Source: Gp7-AA6 sp036001245 | GTDB lineage: Bacteria > Acidobacteriota > Thermoanaerobaculia > UBA5066 > Gp7-AA6 | Length of the DNA: 64,000 nt | Assembly: GCA_036001245.1 (NCBI GenBank) | Contig: DASYUL010000061.1 | Location: forward strand, 1-64,000 | Direction of reading: 5' to 3' | Part shown: piece after piece, positions 7,995 through 16,914 of the stretch | Layout: the number at the start of each line of letters is the position of its first letter | Numbering within the stretch: the first letter of the stretch is position 1 | Position numbers and translations under genes: made by a program | The notes under the pieces: model-generated | The model's database searches: none | What the model was told of the DNA's origin: nothing | Seen by the model: only the letters and a program-made list of their open reading frames with translations

Positions 7995-9014
7995 CTGTCT
8001 GAACCGTCGGGCTCGCGCGGGGAGCCGCGGGAAAGACGTCCGGAGATTTCGATCGTCGTTCCCGTTTTCGACGAAGAGGAGAATCTCCGGCCACTCGACG
8101 CCGAGATCCGCGACGTCCTGCAATCCCTGGGACTCCCCGCCGAGATCATCTACGTCGACGACTGTTCGCGCGATCGTTCGCTGTCGGTCTTGAAAGACAT
8201 CTCCGCGACTCGAGGCGCGTCGGTCCGAACCCGGATCGTCAAGCTGCGCCGCAACTTCGGCCAGACCGCCGCGATGGCGGCCGGCTTCGATCTCGCCGAA
8301 GGGAGGGTCATCCTTCCGCTGGACGGTGACGGACAGAACAATCCGGCTGACATCCCGCGGCTCTTCGAGGCTCTGGACCACGGTTTCGACGTCGTCAGCG
8401 GCTGGCGCAAGAAGCGACGGGATGGAACGTTCAACCGCAAGCTCCCGAGCCGCGTCGCCAACCGTTTGATCAGCGCCCTCTCGGGAGTTCGCCTTCACGA
8501 CCACGGCTGCACGCTGAAGGCCTATCGCGCCGCCATCCTCAAGGAAATCCCCCTCTACGGCGAGATGCACCGCTTCATACCGGTCTACCTGGCCCGGCGC
8601 GGAGCACGGGTGGCCGAGATCGAAGTCGATCATCGCCCTCGTCGGGCCGGAGTCAGCAAATACGGTGGGCAGAGAATTCTGCGCGTCCTGCTCGACCTCG
8701 TCCTGATCCGGTTCGTCTCGCGCTTTTACACGCGCCCGATGCAGTTCTTCGGTCAGATGGCCTTTCTCTTCCTGCTCGCGACCTTCGGCGTCGGACTGTT
8801 CATGATCGTCTTCAAGCTCGGTTGGCTGCGTCTCCTCGGGATCGACTACCAGGCGAGCTTCGTCGAGACGCCGCTTCCCGCCGTCGCCGCGGCTTTCATC
8901 CTCGGCGCGATCAACTCTCTCTTCTTCGGCGTCCTCGGCGAGATCCTGATCGGCGCGGGCTACGAATCGCGGGGGGCAAAGCCCTACACCGTCGAACAGG
9001 TTTTCGAGGGCTGA
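7995..9014 (+). CDS. GtrB/DPM1-like polyprenyl-phosphate glycosyltransferase with two C-terminal TM helices
   Basis: The frame encodes PEISIVVPVFDEEENL, the YVDDCSRDRS turn and the LDGDGQNNP motif of DPM1/GtrB GT2 enzymes. It ends with two hydrophobic hairpins (residues ~245-275 and ~290-320). The preceding gene's stop at 7971-7973 is in this same frame. The first ATG, at 8190, would delete the essential N-terminal strand. The only sensible initiator is CTG at 7995, six nt after a GGGGAG box, giving 339 residues. It probably loads a sugar onto undecaprenyl phosphate for the adjacent GT-C protein. The non-canonical start is inferred. Confidence 0.82.
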   Translation: MSEPSGSRGEPRERRPEISIVVPVFDEEENLRPLDAEIRDVLQSLGLPAEIIYVDDCSRDRSLSVLKDISATRGASVRTRIVKLRRNFGQTAAMAAGFDLAEGRVILPLDGDGQNNPADIPRLFEALDHGFDVVSGWRKKRRDGTFNRKLPSRVANRLISALSGVRLHDHGCTLKAYRAAILKEIPLYGEMHRFIPVYLARRGARVAEIEVDHRPRRAGVSKYGGQRILRVLLDLVLIRFVSRFYTRPMQFFGQMAFLFLLATFGVGLFMIVFKLGWLRLLGIDYQASFVETPLPAVAAAFILGAINSLFFGVLGEILIGAGYESRGAKPYTVEQVFEG

Positions 9015-9018
9015 CGCC

Positions 9019-10902
9019 GTGTGCGGTCTGATGGGGGTTGGCGGTCCGCAGGGCGCGCCGCTCGTCCGGCGGCTGCTGCCCTGCCTGCGCCACCGAGGCC
9101 CGGACGGCCAAGGAATCTGGGAGAGTCCCGAGCTCACGCTCGGCCATCGGCGGCTGGCGATCATCGGACTCGACGAGGGCGGCCTTCAACCGATGTGGAG
9201 TCGATCGCGCGACTCCCTCGTCATGTTGAACGGCGAGATCTACAACTACCTCGAGATCGCCGACCGCCTCGAGGCCGAGGGCCGTCTTCCCGACCGCCGA
9301 TACGACACGTCCGTGCTGATCGAAGCGCTCGAAGCGTGGGGCGTCGATGCCCTCCGCCATCTCAACGGGATGTTCGCGCTGGCCTGGTACCGTCCCGCGG
9401 AGGGGAAGCTCCTCCTCGCCCGCGACCGCTTCGGCAAGAAGCCCCTGTTCTGGGGACGGATGCCGATCGGCGACGGCCACCTGGCGCTCGTCTTCTCCTC
9501 GGAGCTCTCGACGTTCGCGCGCCTCCCGGGCGGGCCGCCGCCCCCCGATCCGCTGGGGGTCGTCCGCTATCTCGTCTACGACGGGATGCCCGACGAGAAA
9601 ACGGTTTACCGGGGAGTCCGAAAGGTCGCCGCCGCCTCCTGGCTCGAGATGGATCCGGAAGGCAACACTTCCCGCTGCGGGACCTTCTGGCGGTTTCAGC
9701 CCGACATCGCCGAGGTCGATGCGGAGCAGGCGGGAGAGCGCTCGCTGGAGGAGCTCGAGCGGTCGCTCCGACTGAGGCTCCGCAGCGACGTCCCGGTCGG
9801 GCTGTTTCTCTCGGGGGGGATGGACAGCTCGACCCTCGGCGCGCTCTGGCGGCGCGCCTGCCCGAATGGACGGATCCGGACGTTCACCGTGGGCTTCGAA
9901 GAGCCCTCCTACGACGAGCGCGCCTCGGCGCGGCTCCTGGCCGACGCGATCGGCGCAGAGCACCACGAGACCGTCGCGAGCGGCGCCGACCTCGAACGGG
10001 AGCTGGAGGAGGTCTGGAACCACCTTTCGGAGCCGTTCGGGGACCCGAGCATCGTGCCGACCTCCCTCCTCTGCCGGTTCGCGCGCGAGCACGTGAAGGT
10101 CGCGCTCGGCGGCGACGGCGGGGACGAGATCCAGGCGGGCTACGATCCCTTTCGAGCGTGGCGTCCCGCGAGGGTGATGGAGTCGGTCCTGCCCCGCCGC
10201 CTCTGGCCGCCGGCTCTCGCGCGGCTCGAGAAGCTGCTCCCGCTCGACGACTCGAACATGTCGGTCCGCTTCAAGGTTCACCACTTCGCGCAGGGTTTCC
10301 TCCATCGCCCGGAAGAGCGAATCCAGGGCTGGATGGCGAGCTTCCCGCTGCCGCTCGCGCTCGCGGCGCTTCGGCCGGAGCTGGCCGACGAAATCGACCC
10401 CGAATCCGTCCTTCAGCCGACGCGACGGGCGTTCGACGAGGTGCGCGACCGCGGAGCCGTCCACGCTCAGATCAACGTGTGGCTCAAGACTTACCTCGAG
10501 AGCTCCATCCTCACGAAGCTCGATCGCGCGAGCATGATGCACTCGCTCGAGGCGCGGGCTCCCTATCTCGATCCCAAGGTCGTCGAGACGATGACGAACC
10601 TTCCGGCTTCACTCATTTTCCGCAACGGAAGAGGAAAATACCTGCTGCGCCGGGCGGGTGCGCCCCTGCTCCCCGCGCCATTGCGTCGGAAGCCGAAGAA
10701 GGGCTTCGGCGTCCCGCAGGCCGCATGGCTGCGAACCATCCTCCGCGAGCGCATGGAGGAGGCGCTCCGAGTCAACCGCGCCGGCGGCTGGCTGCGGCCG
10801 CAGGTCATCGAAACGATGTGGCGAGAGCATCTGGATGGGCGGAACGATCACCGCCGCGCCCTCTGGAACTTCCTCTTTTCGTTCCCGTTCCAGGCCCGGT
10901 GA
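9019..10902 (+). CDS. asnB: Asparagine synthase (glutamine-hydrolysing)
   Basis: 627 residues beginning MCGLMGVGG: Cys2 would be the glutaminase nucleophile after Met removal. The start is GTG. The N-terminal Ntn domain has RHRGPDGQG, GHRRLAIIGL and LNGEIYNY. The synthetase domain has the PP-loop LFLSGGMDSSTLGAL near residue 270, and the C-terminal LEARAPYLD and RRKPKKGFGVP signatures are intact. Within polysaccharide loci AsnB-like enzymes often amidate sugar carboxylates rather than make free asparagine. Both are possible here. It starts 4 nt after the DPM1-like gene, so it is cotranscribed with the glycosyltransferases. Confidence 0.92.
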   Translation: MCGLMGVGGPQGAPLVRRLLPCLRHRGPDGQGIWESPELTLGHRRLAIIGLDEGGLQPMWSRSRDSLVMLNGEIYNYLEIADRLEAEGRLPDRRYDTSVLIEALEAWGVDALRHLNGMFALAWYRPAEGKLLLARDRFGKKPLFWGRMPIGDGHLALVFSSELSTFARLPGGPPPPDPLGVVRYLVYDGMPDEKTVYRGVRKVAAASWLEMDPEGNTSRCGTFWRFQPDIAEVDAEQAGERSLEELERSLRLRLRSDVPVGLFLSGGMDSSTLGALWRRACPNGRIRTFTVGFEEPSYDERASARLLADAIGAEHHETVASGADLERELEEVWNHLSEPFGDPSIVPTSLLCRFAREHVKVALGGDGGDEIQAGYDPFRAWRPARVMESVLPRRLWPPALARLEKLLPLDDSNMSVRFKVHHFAQGFLHRPEERIQGWMASFPLPLALAALRPELADEIDPESVLQPTRRAFDEVRDRGAVHAQINVWLKTYLESSILTKLDRASMMHSLEARAPYLDPKVVETMTNLPASLIFRNGRGKYLLRRAGAPLLPAPLRRKPKKGFGVPQAAWLRTILRERMEEALRVNRAGGWLRPQVIETMWREHLDGRNDHRRALWNFLFSFPFQAR

Positions 10903-10927
10903 AATTCCGGTTCGCAGCGCCCCGTCT

Positions 10928-11692
10928 TCAGAGCGCCTGCGGCAGCGCGACGGGATCGCCGATCGACCAGCGGTGGTAGAGCTCCGTCACGGAAGCCGAG
11001 TCGCCGTCGCGGACGAGACGCCCTTCGTGGACCCAGATCGCGCGGCGGCAGTTGTCCCGAATCGTCGCCAGAGCATGAGAGACGAGAAGGACCGTCTTTC
11101 CGGCCTTCCGGAAATCGTCCATCCGCGCGCGACACTTCAGCTGGAACCGTTCGTCTCCGACCGCGAGCGCCTCGTCGACGAGCAGGATGTCGGGCTCGAC
11201 GTCCGTCGCCACCGAGAATGCCAGTCGCGCGGACATGCCGGTCGAGTACGTTCTCACCGGCGCGTCGATGAACTCCTCGAGCTCCGCCCACTCGACGATC
11301 CGCGGGGTTCTTCGGCGCATCTCGGCGCGCGAGAAGCCGAGGAGCGCTCCCTGCAGCATGATGTTCTCGCGCCCGGTCAGCTCGCCGTGGAACCCGAGGC
11401 CGAGCTCGAGAAGCGGAGCGATCCGCCCGGCAACGACGACGCGGCCGGCGGAGGGCGGCATCACCCGCGCGACGAGACGCAGGAGCGTGCTCTTCCCCGC
11501 GCCGTTCCGTCCGATGACGCCGACGGTTTCACCGGGAGGAACTTCGAGGGTGACGTCGCGCAGCGCCTCGAACTCGTCGAAATAGAGGCGGCGCTTCAGC
11601 CTCCGGATCGCGTACTCCTTGAGCGAGCCGATCCGCTCCCGTGGGATGCGGTAGCGCACCGAAACCTTCTCGAGCAGGATCGAGGCGCTCAT
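10928..11692 (-). CDS. ABC transporter ATPase for polysaccharide export (Wzt/TagH type)
   Basis: 254 residues. Walker A is GVIGRNGAGKST, the ABC signature is YSTGMSARLAF, Walker B is DILLVDEALAVGD, and the H-loop is LVSHALATI. The GLGFHGELTGRENI segment is typical of O-antigen/teichoic acid exporters. The protein stops soon after the nucleotide-binding domain. It therefore lacks the C-terminal carbohydrate-binding domain of long Wzt proteins, which points to a system without terminal-residue recognition. The ATG at 11692 overlaps the permease stop (ATGA). Last gene of the minus operon that starts with wecB. Confidence 0.93.
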   Translation of the reverse strand: MSASILLEKVSVRYRIPRERIGSLKEYAIRRLKRRLYFDEFEALRDVTLEVPPGETVGVIGRNGAGKSTLLRLVARVMPPSAGRVVVAGRIAPLLELGLGFHGELTGRENIMLQGALLGFSRAEMRRRTPRIVEWAELEEFIDAPVRTYSTGMSARLAFSVATDVEPDILLVDEALAVGDERFQLKCRARMDDFRKAGKTVLLVSHALATIRDNCRRAIWVHEGRLVRDGDSASVTELYHRWSIGDPVALPQAL

Positions 11693-12540
11693 CCGCTCTG
11701 AAACGCGAAACGCTCGGCGCGATTCGCGAAGTAGATCCACCCGCTCAAGAAGACGACGAGCGAGATCGAAAGCGACGCAAGGACGAGCGCCGGGGACGGC
11801 AGCACGCCGTCGTAGATCGGCTTCCGGAAGGTCTGGATCAGGTAATAGAGCGGGTTCAGCCAGAGCACGAAGCGGAACTTCGGCGGCACGATCGCGGGGT
11901 GATAGACGATCGGAGTGAGGAAGAACCACGTCTGCACGATCACCTGGTACATCTCGCGGACGTCGGAAAAACGGGACGCGAACGTGAACAGCCAGAATCC
12001 GACTCCCGCCGTGAAGAGGGTGACGATGGCGACGGCGACCGGCAGAAAGAGCCACGTCGTATACAGCGGAAACCCCGTCACGAGCAGGATGAGGACGACC
12101 GGCACGACCGACAGCGCCAGGTTGACGAGCCCGCCGGCGGTCGCCGCGGCGACGAAGACCGAGCGCGGAATGTAGATCCGCTTGGCGATCTCGTTCGAAT
12201 CCTGCGTCTGCGAGGCGGCGGACGAGGTGCTCTGGGAGAAGAATGCCCAGAAGACTGCGCCGGTCAGGAAGTACACCGGATAGTTGCTGATCTCCTGTTT
12301 CAGGATCGTCGAAAAGACGAGGGTCAGGGCAACCATGTTCAGGAGCGGCGCGAGCATGGTCCAGACGATGCCGAGGACCGAGCGCTTGTAGCGCACCTTG
12401 ATGTCGCGCACGACGAGCTCGTGCACGAGACCGCGGTACCGCCAGAGCGCGCGGGCCTCTTCGAGGGCCTTCGAGCCGCGGGCCGCGGAGTCGTAGATCG
12501 GGACCGGGCCGGAAGCGGAGACGCTCGCGGACGCGCTCAA
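11689..12540 (-). CDS. ABC-2 type polysaccharide export permease (Wzm/TagG type)
   Basis: An inner-membrane protein with six hydrophobic helices. The conserved entry is VVRDIKVRYKRSVLGIVWTML, and the exit is LWLNPLYYLIQTFRKPIYDG. It pairs with the ATPase downstream to flip a lipid-linked glycan. An in-frame ATG at 12597 gives 302 residues but overlaps the upstream gene by 32 nt. The TTG at 12540 gives 283 residues, avoids that overlap and has GAGG about 9 nt upstream, so I prefer it. The choice affects only the cytoplasmic N-terminal tail. Confidence 0.9.
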   Translation of the reverse strand: MSASASVSASGPVPIYDSAARGSKALEEARALWRYRGLVHELVVRDIKVRYKRSVLGIVWTMLAPLLNMVALTLVFSTILKQEISNYPVYFLTGAVFWAFFSQSTSSAASQTQDSNEIAKRIYIPRSVFVAAATAGGLVNLALSVVPVVLILLVTGFPLYTTWLFLPVAVAIVTLFTAGVGFWLFTFASRFSDVREMYQVIVQTWFFLTPIVYHPAIVPPKFRFVLWLNPLYYLIQTFRKPIYDGVLPSPALVLASLSISLVVFLSGWIYFANRAERFAFQSG

Positions 12541-12565
12541 GCCGCGGAGCCTCGAATTTGCCCGG

Positions 12566-15500
12566 TCATCGAACGATTTTACTCGACGCCGCGGCATGAC
12601 CGAGCCGCGCCAGCGCGGCGCGCGCGCGCTCGGACCAGTCGTTTTCCCGCGCGCGGTCCTGCGCCCGCCGCCGGAACTCCTCCGAGCGACGGGAGCCGCG
12701 CGCCCGGTCGAGGAGGTCCGAGAAACCCGCGGCCGTCGGAGAGACCTCCACCTCCGGCACCACCTCGCACTCCGGGATCGGCGTCGCGAGGACCGGGAGT
12801 CCAGCGGCCAGGTACTCGTAGAGCTTGATGGGTGATGCGTTCGCGCCCTCCGGTCCGACGCGGAACGGGATCAAGCCGGCGTCGAAGGCGGCGAGGATCG
12901 ACGGAATCGTCCGATAGGGCCGCGGCCCGAGCATCTGGAGGTTCGCCGGACGCGCGGTCTCGAAACGATCGAACGAATCGTCGAGAGCTTCGCCGACGAC
13001 GAAGAAGTCCCAGTCGGGGCGAAGAGCCGCCAGCGCCGCGAGGAGGTCCGAGTCGACCCAGCGCGCCAGCGCACCGACGTAGCCGGCCGCCGGACGGCCG
13101 CGCGACCGACTGCGAAGAATCTCCTCCGGGACGGCGTTCGGGTCGGGCGGGGCCGCGAAACGCGCGAACTCCACTCCGTTGGGGAGATAGGCGGCGTCGG
13201 TCCGGCGCCGCCGGACGTCGTCCCAGAGCGGCCGGGAGACCGCAAATACCGCGTCCGCCTCTTCCAGCGCACGTTCGTGGTTGCGCTTCAACGTGCGCTC
13301 CGGGTACGGGAAGACGTCGGGATGATCGATGACGTCGTACACCAGCCGGGCATTCTCGAGCCGCGCCTTCTCCGGCACGTTGTAGGCGAACGACCAGAGG
13401 ACGCGGTTGGGAAGATCCGCCGGAGCCTCGCCCCGGCAGATCCAGAGGTTCTCGGCTTCGGCCCGAAGCCCGTGGCCGACCTCCGCTGATCCGCCGGCCG
13501 GCTCTTCCTCGAAGATCACGGGAAACCCGAGGTTCGAGAAGGCGCGCGCGAGGTGGTGGGGGCGCTGAACGAGGGTGACGTCCCAGCCGATCGACGGCGG
13601 AAAAACGAACACCGCCCCGCTCACCTCGCCCTTTCGCGCGATCTCGTCGAACGTCGGGATCGACACGGTCACGCGCGGCTGCGCGCTCCACTTCTCCTCG
13701 AAGCGCCGCCGGTTCTCGCGGTAGATCCGGAGGTACTCCTCGTCCGGCAGCGCGCGGAAGCTTCCCCGCCCGGCGTGGTGGACGAACGAGTCGCGGGCGA
13801 CCGCGAGGGCGAGGCCGACGGCGTTCAGGCGGACCGCGTAGTCGTCGTCCTCGAACATCCCGATCTCGAACCGCTCGTCGAGAGGACCGACGCGCTCGAA
13901 CGTCTCGCGGCGCAGGACCGCGCAGAACATCGCGAGCATCGGGATCTCGTCCGCCCGGCCAGCATTTGCCCGCGTGTACGCGCGCGCCCAACCTTCCAGG
14001 TGCCGGAGCTCCCGGTAGCCGACCTCGACGCGCGCCTCGTTCGCAATCTCGTTCGTCGACGGACCGACCATTCCCAGGTGTGGATCGCCCTCCAGGTGAC
14101 GGACGAGCGCGGAGAGCCAGCCGCGGGTGACCACGGTGTCGTTGTTCATGATGCAGAGAAACTCCCCGCGCGCCACCGCCGCCGCGGCGTTCAACCCCGC
14201 CGCGAAGCCGCGGTTGTCCGGCAGCATCACCGCGCGGAGCGTTCCCCGGCGCTCCTCGTCGCCGAGCCACTCGCGCGACCCGTCGGTCGACGCGTTGTCG
14301 GCGACGACGACCTCGAAGCGCGGCCAGTCGGTGCGCCGGTCGAGCGACTCGAGGCAGAGCCGCGTCCAGCCGAGACCGTCGTGCGTCACCAGGAGAACCG
14401 AAACGAGCGGCCACAGACGTTCGAGGAGCCGGGAGAGCTCCTCTGCGCGAACGTCCCACGTGTTCTCCCGCGCGAAGGTTCGCCGGCGCGAGATTTCCGC
14501 CGGTCCGGCGGCCGCCGCGCTCGCGATCTGGCGGACGAGATCCCCGGGAGTGGCGGCGATCCGCACGAGGTCGCGGCCCGCGAGCGACGCGAGCGCGCGC
14601 ATCGGGGTCGCAACGACGCCCCGCCCGGCCGCGAGCGCCTCGTACAGCTTGACCGGATCGGTCGCGTGCGTCAGCGGTGAGAGACGGAACGGGATGATCT
14701 CGACGTCGAAGCCCGCGCGGATCGAGGGCATTTCGGCGTACGGGCGTTCACCGGTGAACACGACGTTCTCGGGAAAACGCGACGCGGCCGGACGCCGCCC
14801 CTCGACCGCGCCGACGACCTCGAAGCGCCAGTTCGGACGCAGGCGCGCGGCCGCGGTCAGCAGGTCGAAGTCGAACCAGTCGTCGACCGCGCCCGCATAC
14901 CCGACCGTCAGCCGCCCCGGGTCGGGCGCGGGATCGGGAAGCGCACCAAAGAGGTCGGCGTCCGCGGCGTTGGGAAGGAGAAGCGCATCGGGGCGCGTGC
15001 GCCGGAGGCGTTCGGCGAGCGGCTCCGACGTCGCGATCACGAGGTCGGCCGCGGCGAGGATCTCGTCCTCGGCCGCCGAGAGCGCCGCGGGCCGGTTCGA
15101 CGGAAAAGCCGAGTGCTCGTCGAGGCAGTCGTAGACGATCTTCCAGCCGAACCGCTTCGCGAGCTGCGCCGCGAGCGGCGCCCAGAACGGGCTCTGGACG
15201 AGGAGCGCGGCCTCACGCAGGTCGAAGCGGTCCCGGGCCTTCGCGAGCGATTCCGCCGCGCGATCGAGCGCCGTTGCGCTCATCTGGCGGTCCGCCGGGT
15301 CCTCCCGCCGAACGCCCGCGATCGGGAGCAGCGTGACGCCCCGCGCGATGCCGGTCGGTTCCGCCGGCTCCCCTTCGCCTTCGAGCGAGCCGTAGAAAAC
15401 TCTGCGACCGCGCCGCGCGAGAGCCGCGGCGAGGTGCTGCGGTCTCTGGCGGCGGTAGGACCAGGCGATCACGGGCAGGACCACGACGTCGGGTCGCCCC

Positions 15501-15679
15501 GGCCGCGCCTCGGCCGGATCGAACTCGAATCGCGGGAAGTCGACGGGAGGCTTCCGGATCCCGAGGAGCTTCTCGGGCGCGAACCGACGGCGGACCGCGC
15601 GACGCCACGAGAGGGGGACGATCCGCCGTCCGAGGGCGTAGATCCGACCGCGGAGCCCCTTTTCCCAGTCGGGTCTCAC
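12566..15679 (-). CDS. Three-module glycosyltransferase (GT4-like / GT2 / GT4-like)
   Basis: 1037 residues with three consecutive catalytic-type modules. Residues ~60-420 are GT4-like (WSYRRQRPQHLAAALARRG, ending in VKLYEALAAGRGVVATPM). Residues ~425-670 are GT2 (LVSVLLVTHDGLGWTRLCLE, ADNASTDGS, MNNDTVV as DxD variant, MFEDDDYAVRL). Residues ~689-1037 are a second GT4-like module (WDVTLVQRPHHLARAFSNLG, ending IKLYEYLAAGLPVLATPI). Modules 1 and 3 share the QRPxHLA signature and look like paralogues. It could add two or three successive residues to one acceptor. The start is GTG at 15679, overlapping the upstream stop as GTGA. Confidence 0.88.
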   Translation of the reverse strand: MRPDWEKGLRGRIYALGRRIVPLSWRRAVRRRFAPEKLLGIRKPPVDFPRFEFDPAEARPGRPDVVVLPVIAWSYRRQRPQHLAAALARRGRRVFYGSLEGEGEPAEPTGIARGVTLLPIAGVRREDPADRQMSATALDRAAESLAKARDRFDLREAALLVQSPFWAPLAAQLAKRFGWKIVYDCLDEHSAFPSNRPAALSAAEDEILAAADLVIATSEPLAERLRRTRPDALLLPNAADADLFGALPDPAPDPGRLTVGYAGAVDDWFDFDLLTAAARLRPNWRFEVVGAVEGRRPAASRFPENVVFTGERPYAEMPSIRAGFDVEIIPFRLSPLTHATDPVKLYEALAAGRGVVATPMRALASLAGRDLVRIAATPGDLVRQIASAAAAGPAEISRRRTFARENTWDVRAEELSRLLERLWPLVSVLLVTHDGLGWTRLCLESLDRRTDWPRFEVVVADNASTDGSREWLGDEERRGTLRAVMLPDNRGFAAGLNAAAAVARGEFLCIMNNDTVVTRGWLSALVRHLEGDPHLGMVGPSTNEIANEARVEVGYRELRHLEGWARAYTRANAGRADEIPMLAMFCAVLRRETFERVGPLDERFEIGMFEDDDYAVRLNAVGLALAVARDSFVHHAGRGSFRALPDEEYLRIYRENRRRFEEKWSAQPRVTVSIPTFDEIARKGEVSGAVFVFPPSIGWDVTLVQRPHHLARAFSNLGFPVIFEEEPAGGSAEVGHGLRAEAENLWICRGEAPADLPNRVLWSFAYNVPEKARLENARLVYDVIDHPDVFPYPERTLKRNHERALEEADAVFAVSRPLWDDVRRRRTDAAYLPNGVEFARFAAPPDPNAVPEEILRSRSRGRPAAGYVGALARWVDSDLLAALAALRPDWDFFVVGEALDDSFDRFETARPANLQMLGPRPYRTIPSILAAFDAGLIPFRVGPEGANASPIKLYEYLAAGLPVLATPIPECEVVPEVEVSPTAAGFSDLLDRARGSRRSEEFRRRAQDRARENDWSERARAALARLGHAAASSKIVR

Positions 15680-16914
15680 GGCCGCGCGGCGAGCCGGGCG
15701 AGCAAGCGATCGAGGCGTTCGGCGACGCGGTGCCCGCCGGTCTTGACCCCGTACTCGGACTGGATCCGCCGCCGCCCCGCCTCGGCCCGCTTTGCCGCTT
15801 CCCCGCGGTCGGCGACGACCCGCGAAAGCATCTGCGCCGCGTGTTCCTCGTCCGGCTCCGCCCAGCGCGATCCGGCCGGGTACGGACCGAGCGCGGAATC
15901 GAGGACCGCCGGACGCCAGCGCACCGGATACCCGGTCGTCTCGTCGAGAAAATCGCGGGGACCCGAGTAATCGGTCGCGACCACCGACTTCCCGAGCGCC
16001 ATCGCCTCCGCGATCGGCAGCCCGAACCCCTCGGCGCGGTGGAGCGAGACGTACGCGTCACATCCGGCGAGCAGCCGCTCGATCTCGTCGCGTCCGAGCG
16101 GCGACGTGTCGATTTCCACGCGCGCTCCGGCAGCGGCGCTTTCGAGCGTTCGAACGAGTCCCGGAGCCTTGTCGGCGTTGCCGATCTTCACCGTCAGAGA
16201 AACCGACCGATCCGCGGGGAACGACCGCGCAAATGCCCGGACCGCGCCGAGCGGATTCTTCCGCTCGGGAACGCTCTCGGCGTCGGAGATCGTGAGAAAA
16301 CGGAAGTGTCCAGGTTCTCTGAGCTGAGAGCCGGGAGCCGGGGGCCGGGAGCTTTCCATGATCACGGGCGGCGCCACCACGACGACCGGAATCTCCGACT
16401 GCTTCGCGATGGCCGCGCGGCAGAAGCCGGAAGCGACCCAGATCTCGTCGAAGTAGGAGAAGCGGTCCCGCCATCCCGCCGGAAGCTCCTCGGTCTCCCA
16501 GTACCAGTACCCGACGTTCGCCCGGCCACGGTGCACCGCGGGCCCGCAGAGCTCGACGATCGAAGCCGCGCCGTCGGCGTTCACGTGGAAGAGGTTCGAG
16601 GCGTAAGGCGCCGCCGGCCTCCGCCCCGAGTCGAGGGTGCTGACGTCGATCTTCGCGACGGGAATCCCGGCGGATTCCGCCGCCCGCACGAGGGAGCGGG
16701 CGGACTGTCCGATTCCGCTCGGGGAATCGAACCAGCCCACGACGTTGATTCCGCGCGGAAGCGTGGCGTCGAGGCGCGAGACGCGGCGCCGGCCCGTCCC
16801 CGCTTCGATCCCGAAGTCCCGGAGGAGAGCGTACCGGTGGTAGGTGCGCCGGATCGGCTCGGGGAGCAGATCGCGGACGAGCCGCCGGACGCCCGCGCTA
16901 GCCCGGCGCAACAA
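15676..16914 (-). CDS. GT4 family glycosyltransferase containing a degenerate heptamer insert
   Basis: About 412 residues. Features are GINVVGWFDSPSGIGQSARS, the NVGYWYWETEELP motif common in this GT4 subfamily, and the donor-site segment HRAEGFGLPIAEAMALGKSVV. Two adjacent TTG codons near 16914 are the best start: they sit just inside the wecB 3' end (overlap ~17 nt), and longer in-frame versions run deep into wecB. Between two conserved strands the protein carries a Pro/Ser-rich stretch (SSRPPAPGSQLRE). It is encoded by an array of 7-bp units, which looks like an in-frame repeat insertion into a surface loop. Confidence 0.85.
   Translation of the reverse strand: MLRRASAGVRRLVRDLLPEPIRRTYHRYALLRDFGIEAGTGRRRVSRLDATLPRGINVVGWFDSPSGIGQSARSLVRAAESAGIPVAKIDVSTLDSGRRPAAPYASNLFHVNADGAASIVELCGPAVHRGRANVGYWYWETEELPAGWRDRFSYFDEIWVASGFCRAAIAKQSEIPVVVVAPPVIMESSRPPAPGSQLREPGHFRFLTISDAESVPERKNPLGAVRAFARSFPADRSVSLTVKIGNADKAPGLVRTLESAAAGARVEIDTSPLGRDEIERLLAGCDAYVSLHRAEGFGLPIAEAMALGKSVVATDYSGPRDFLDETTGYPVRWRPAVLDSALGPYPAGSRWAEPDEEHAAQMLSRVVADRGEAAKRAEAGRRRIQSEYGVKTGGHRVAERLDRLLARLAARP
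16321..16355. repeat. Degenerate 7-bp tandem array inside a GT4 coding region
   Basis: On the plus strand the bases divide into units gagctga, gagccgg, gagccgg, gggccgg, gagcttt. The preceding seven bases (gttctct) may be a sixth, degraded unit, which would make 42 nt and keep the reading frame. The encoded minus-strand peptide is Pro/Ser-rich and lies between conserved strands of the glycosyltransferase. Confidence 0.6.

Noticed and set aside
11641..12828. Long plus-strand open frame opposite the ABC exporter genes
   Set aside because: It is a high-GC antisense frame full of Arg/Asp/Glu without motifs. The minus strand carries complete, recognisable ABC genes. The same holds for long frames at 2962-4443, 5291-6343, 15730-17346 and 39865-41304.
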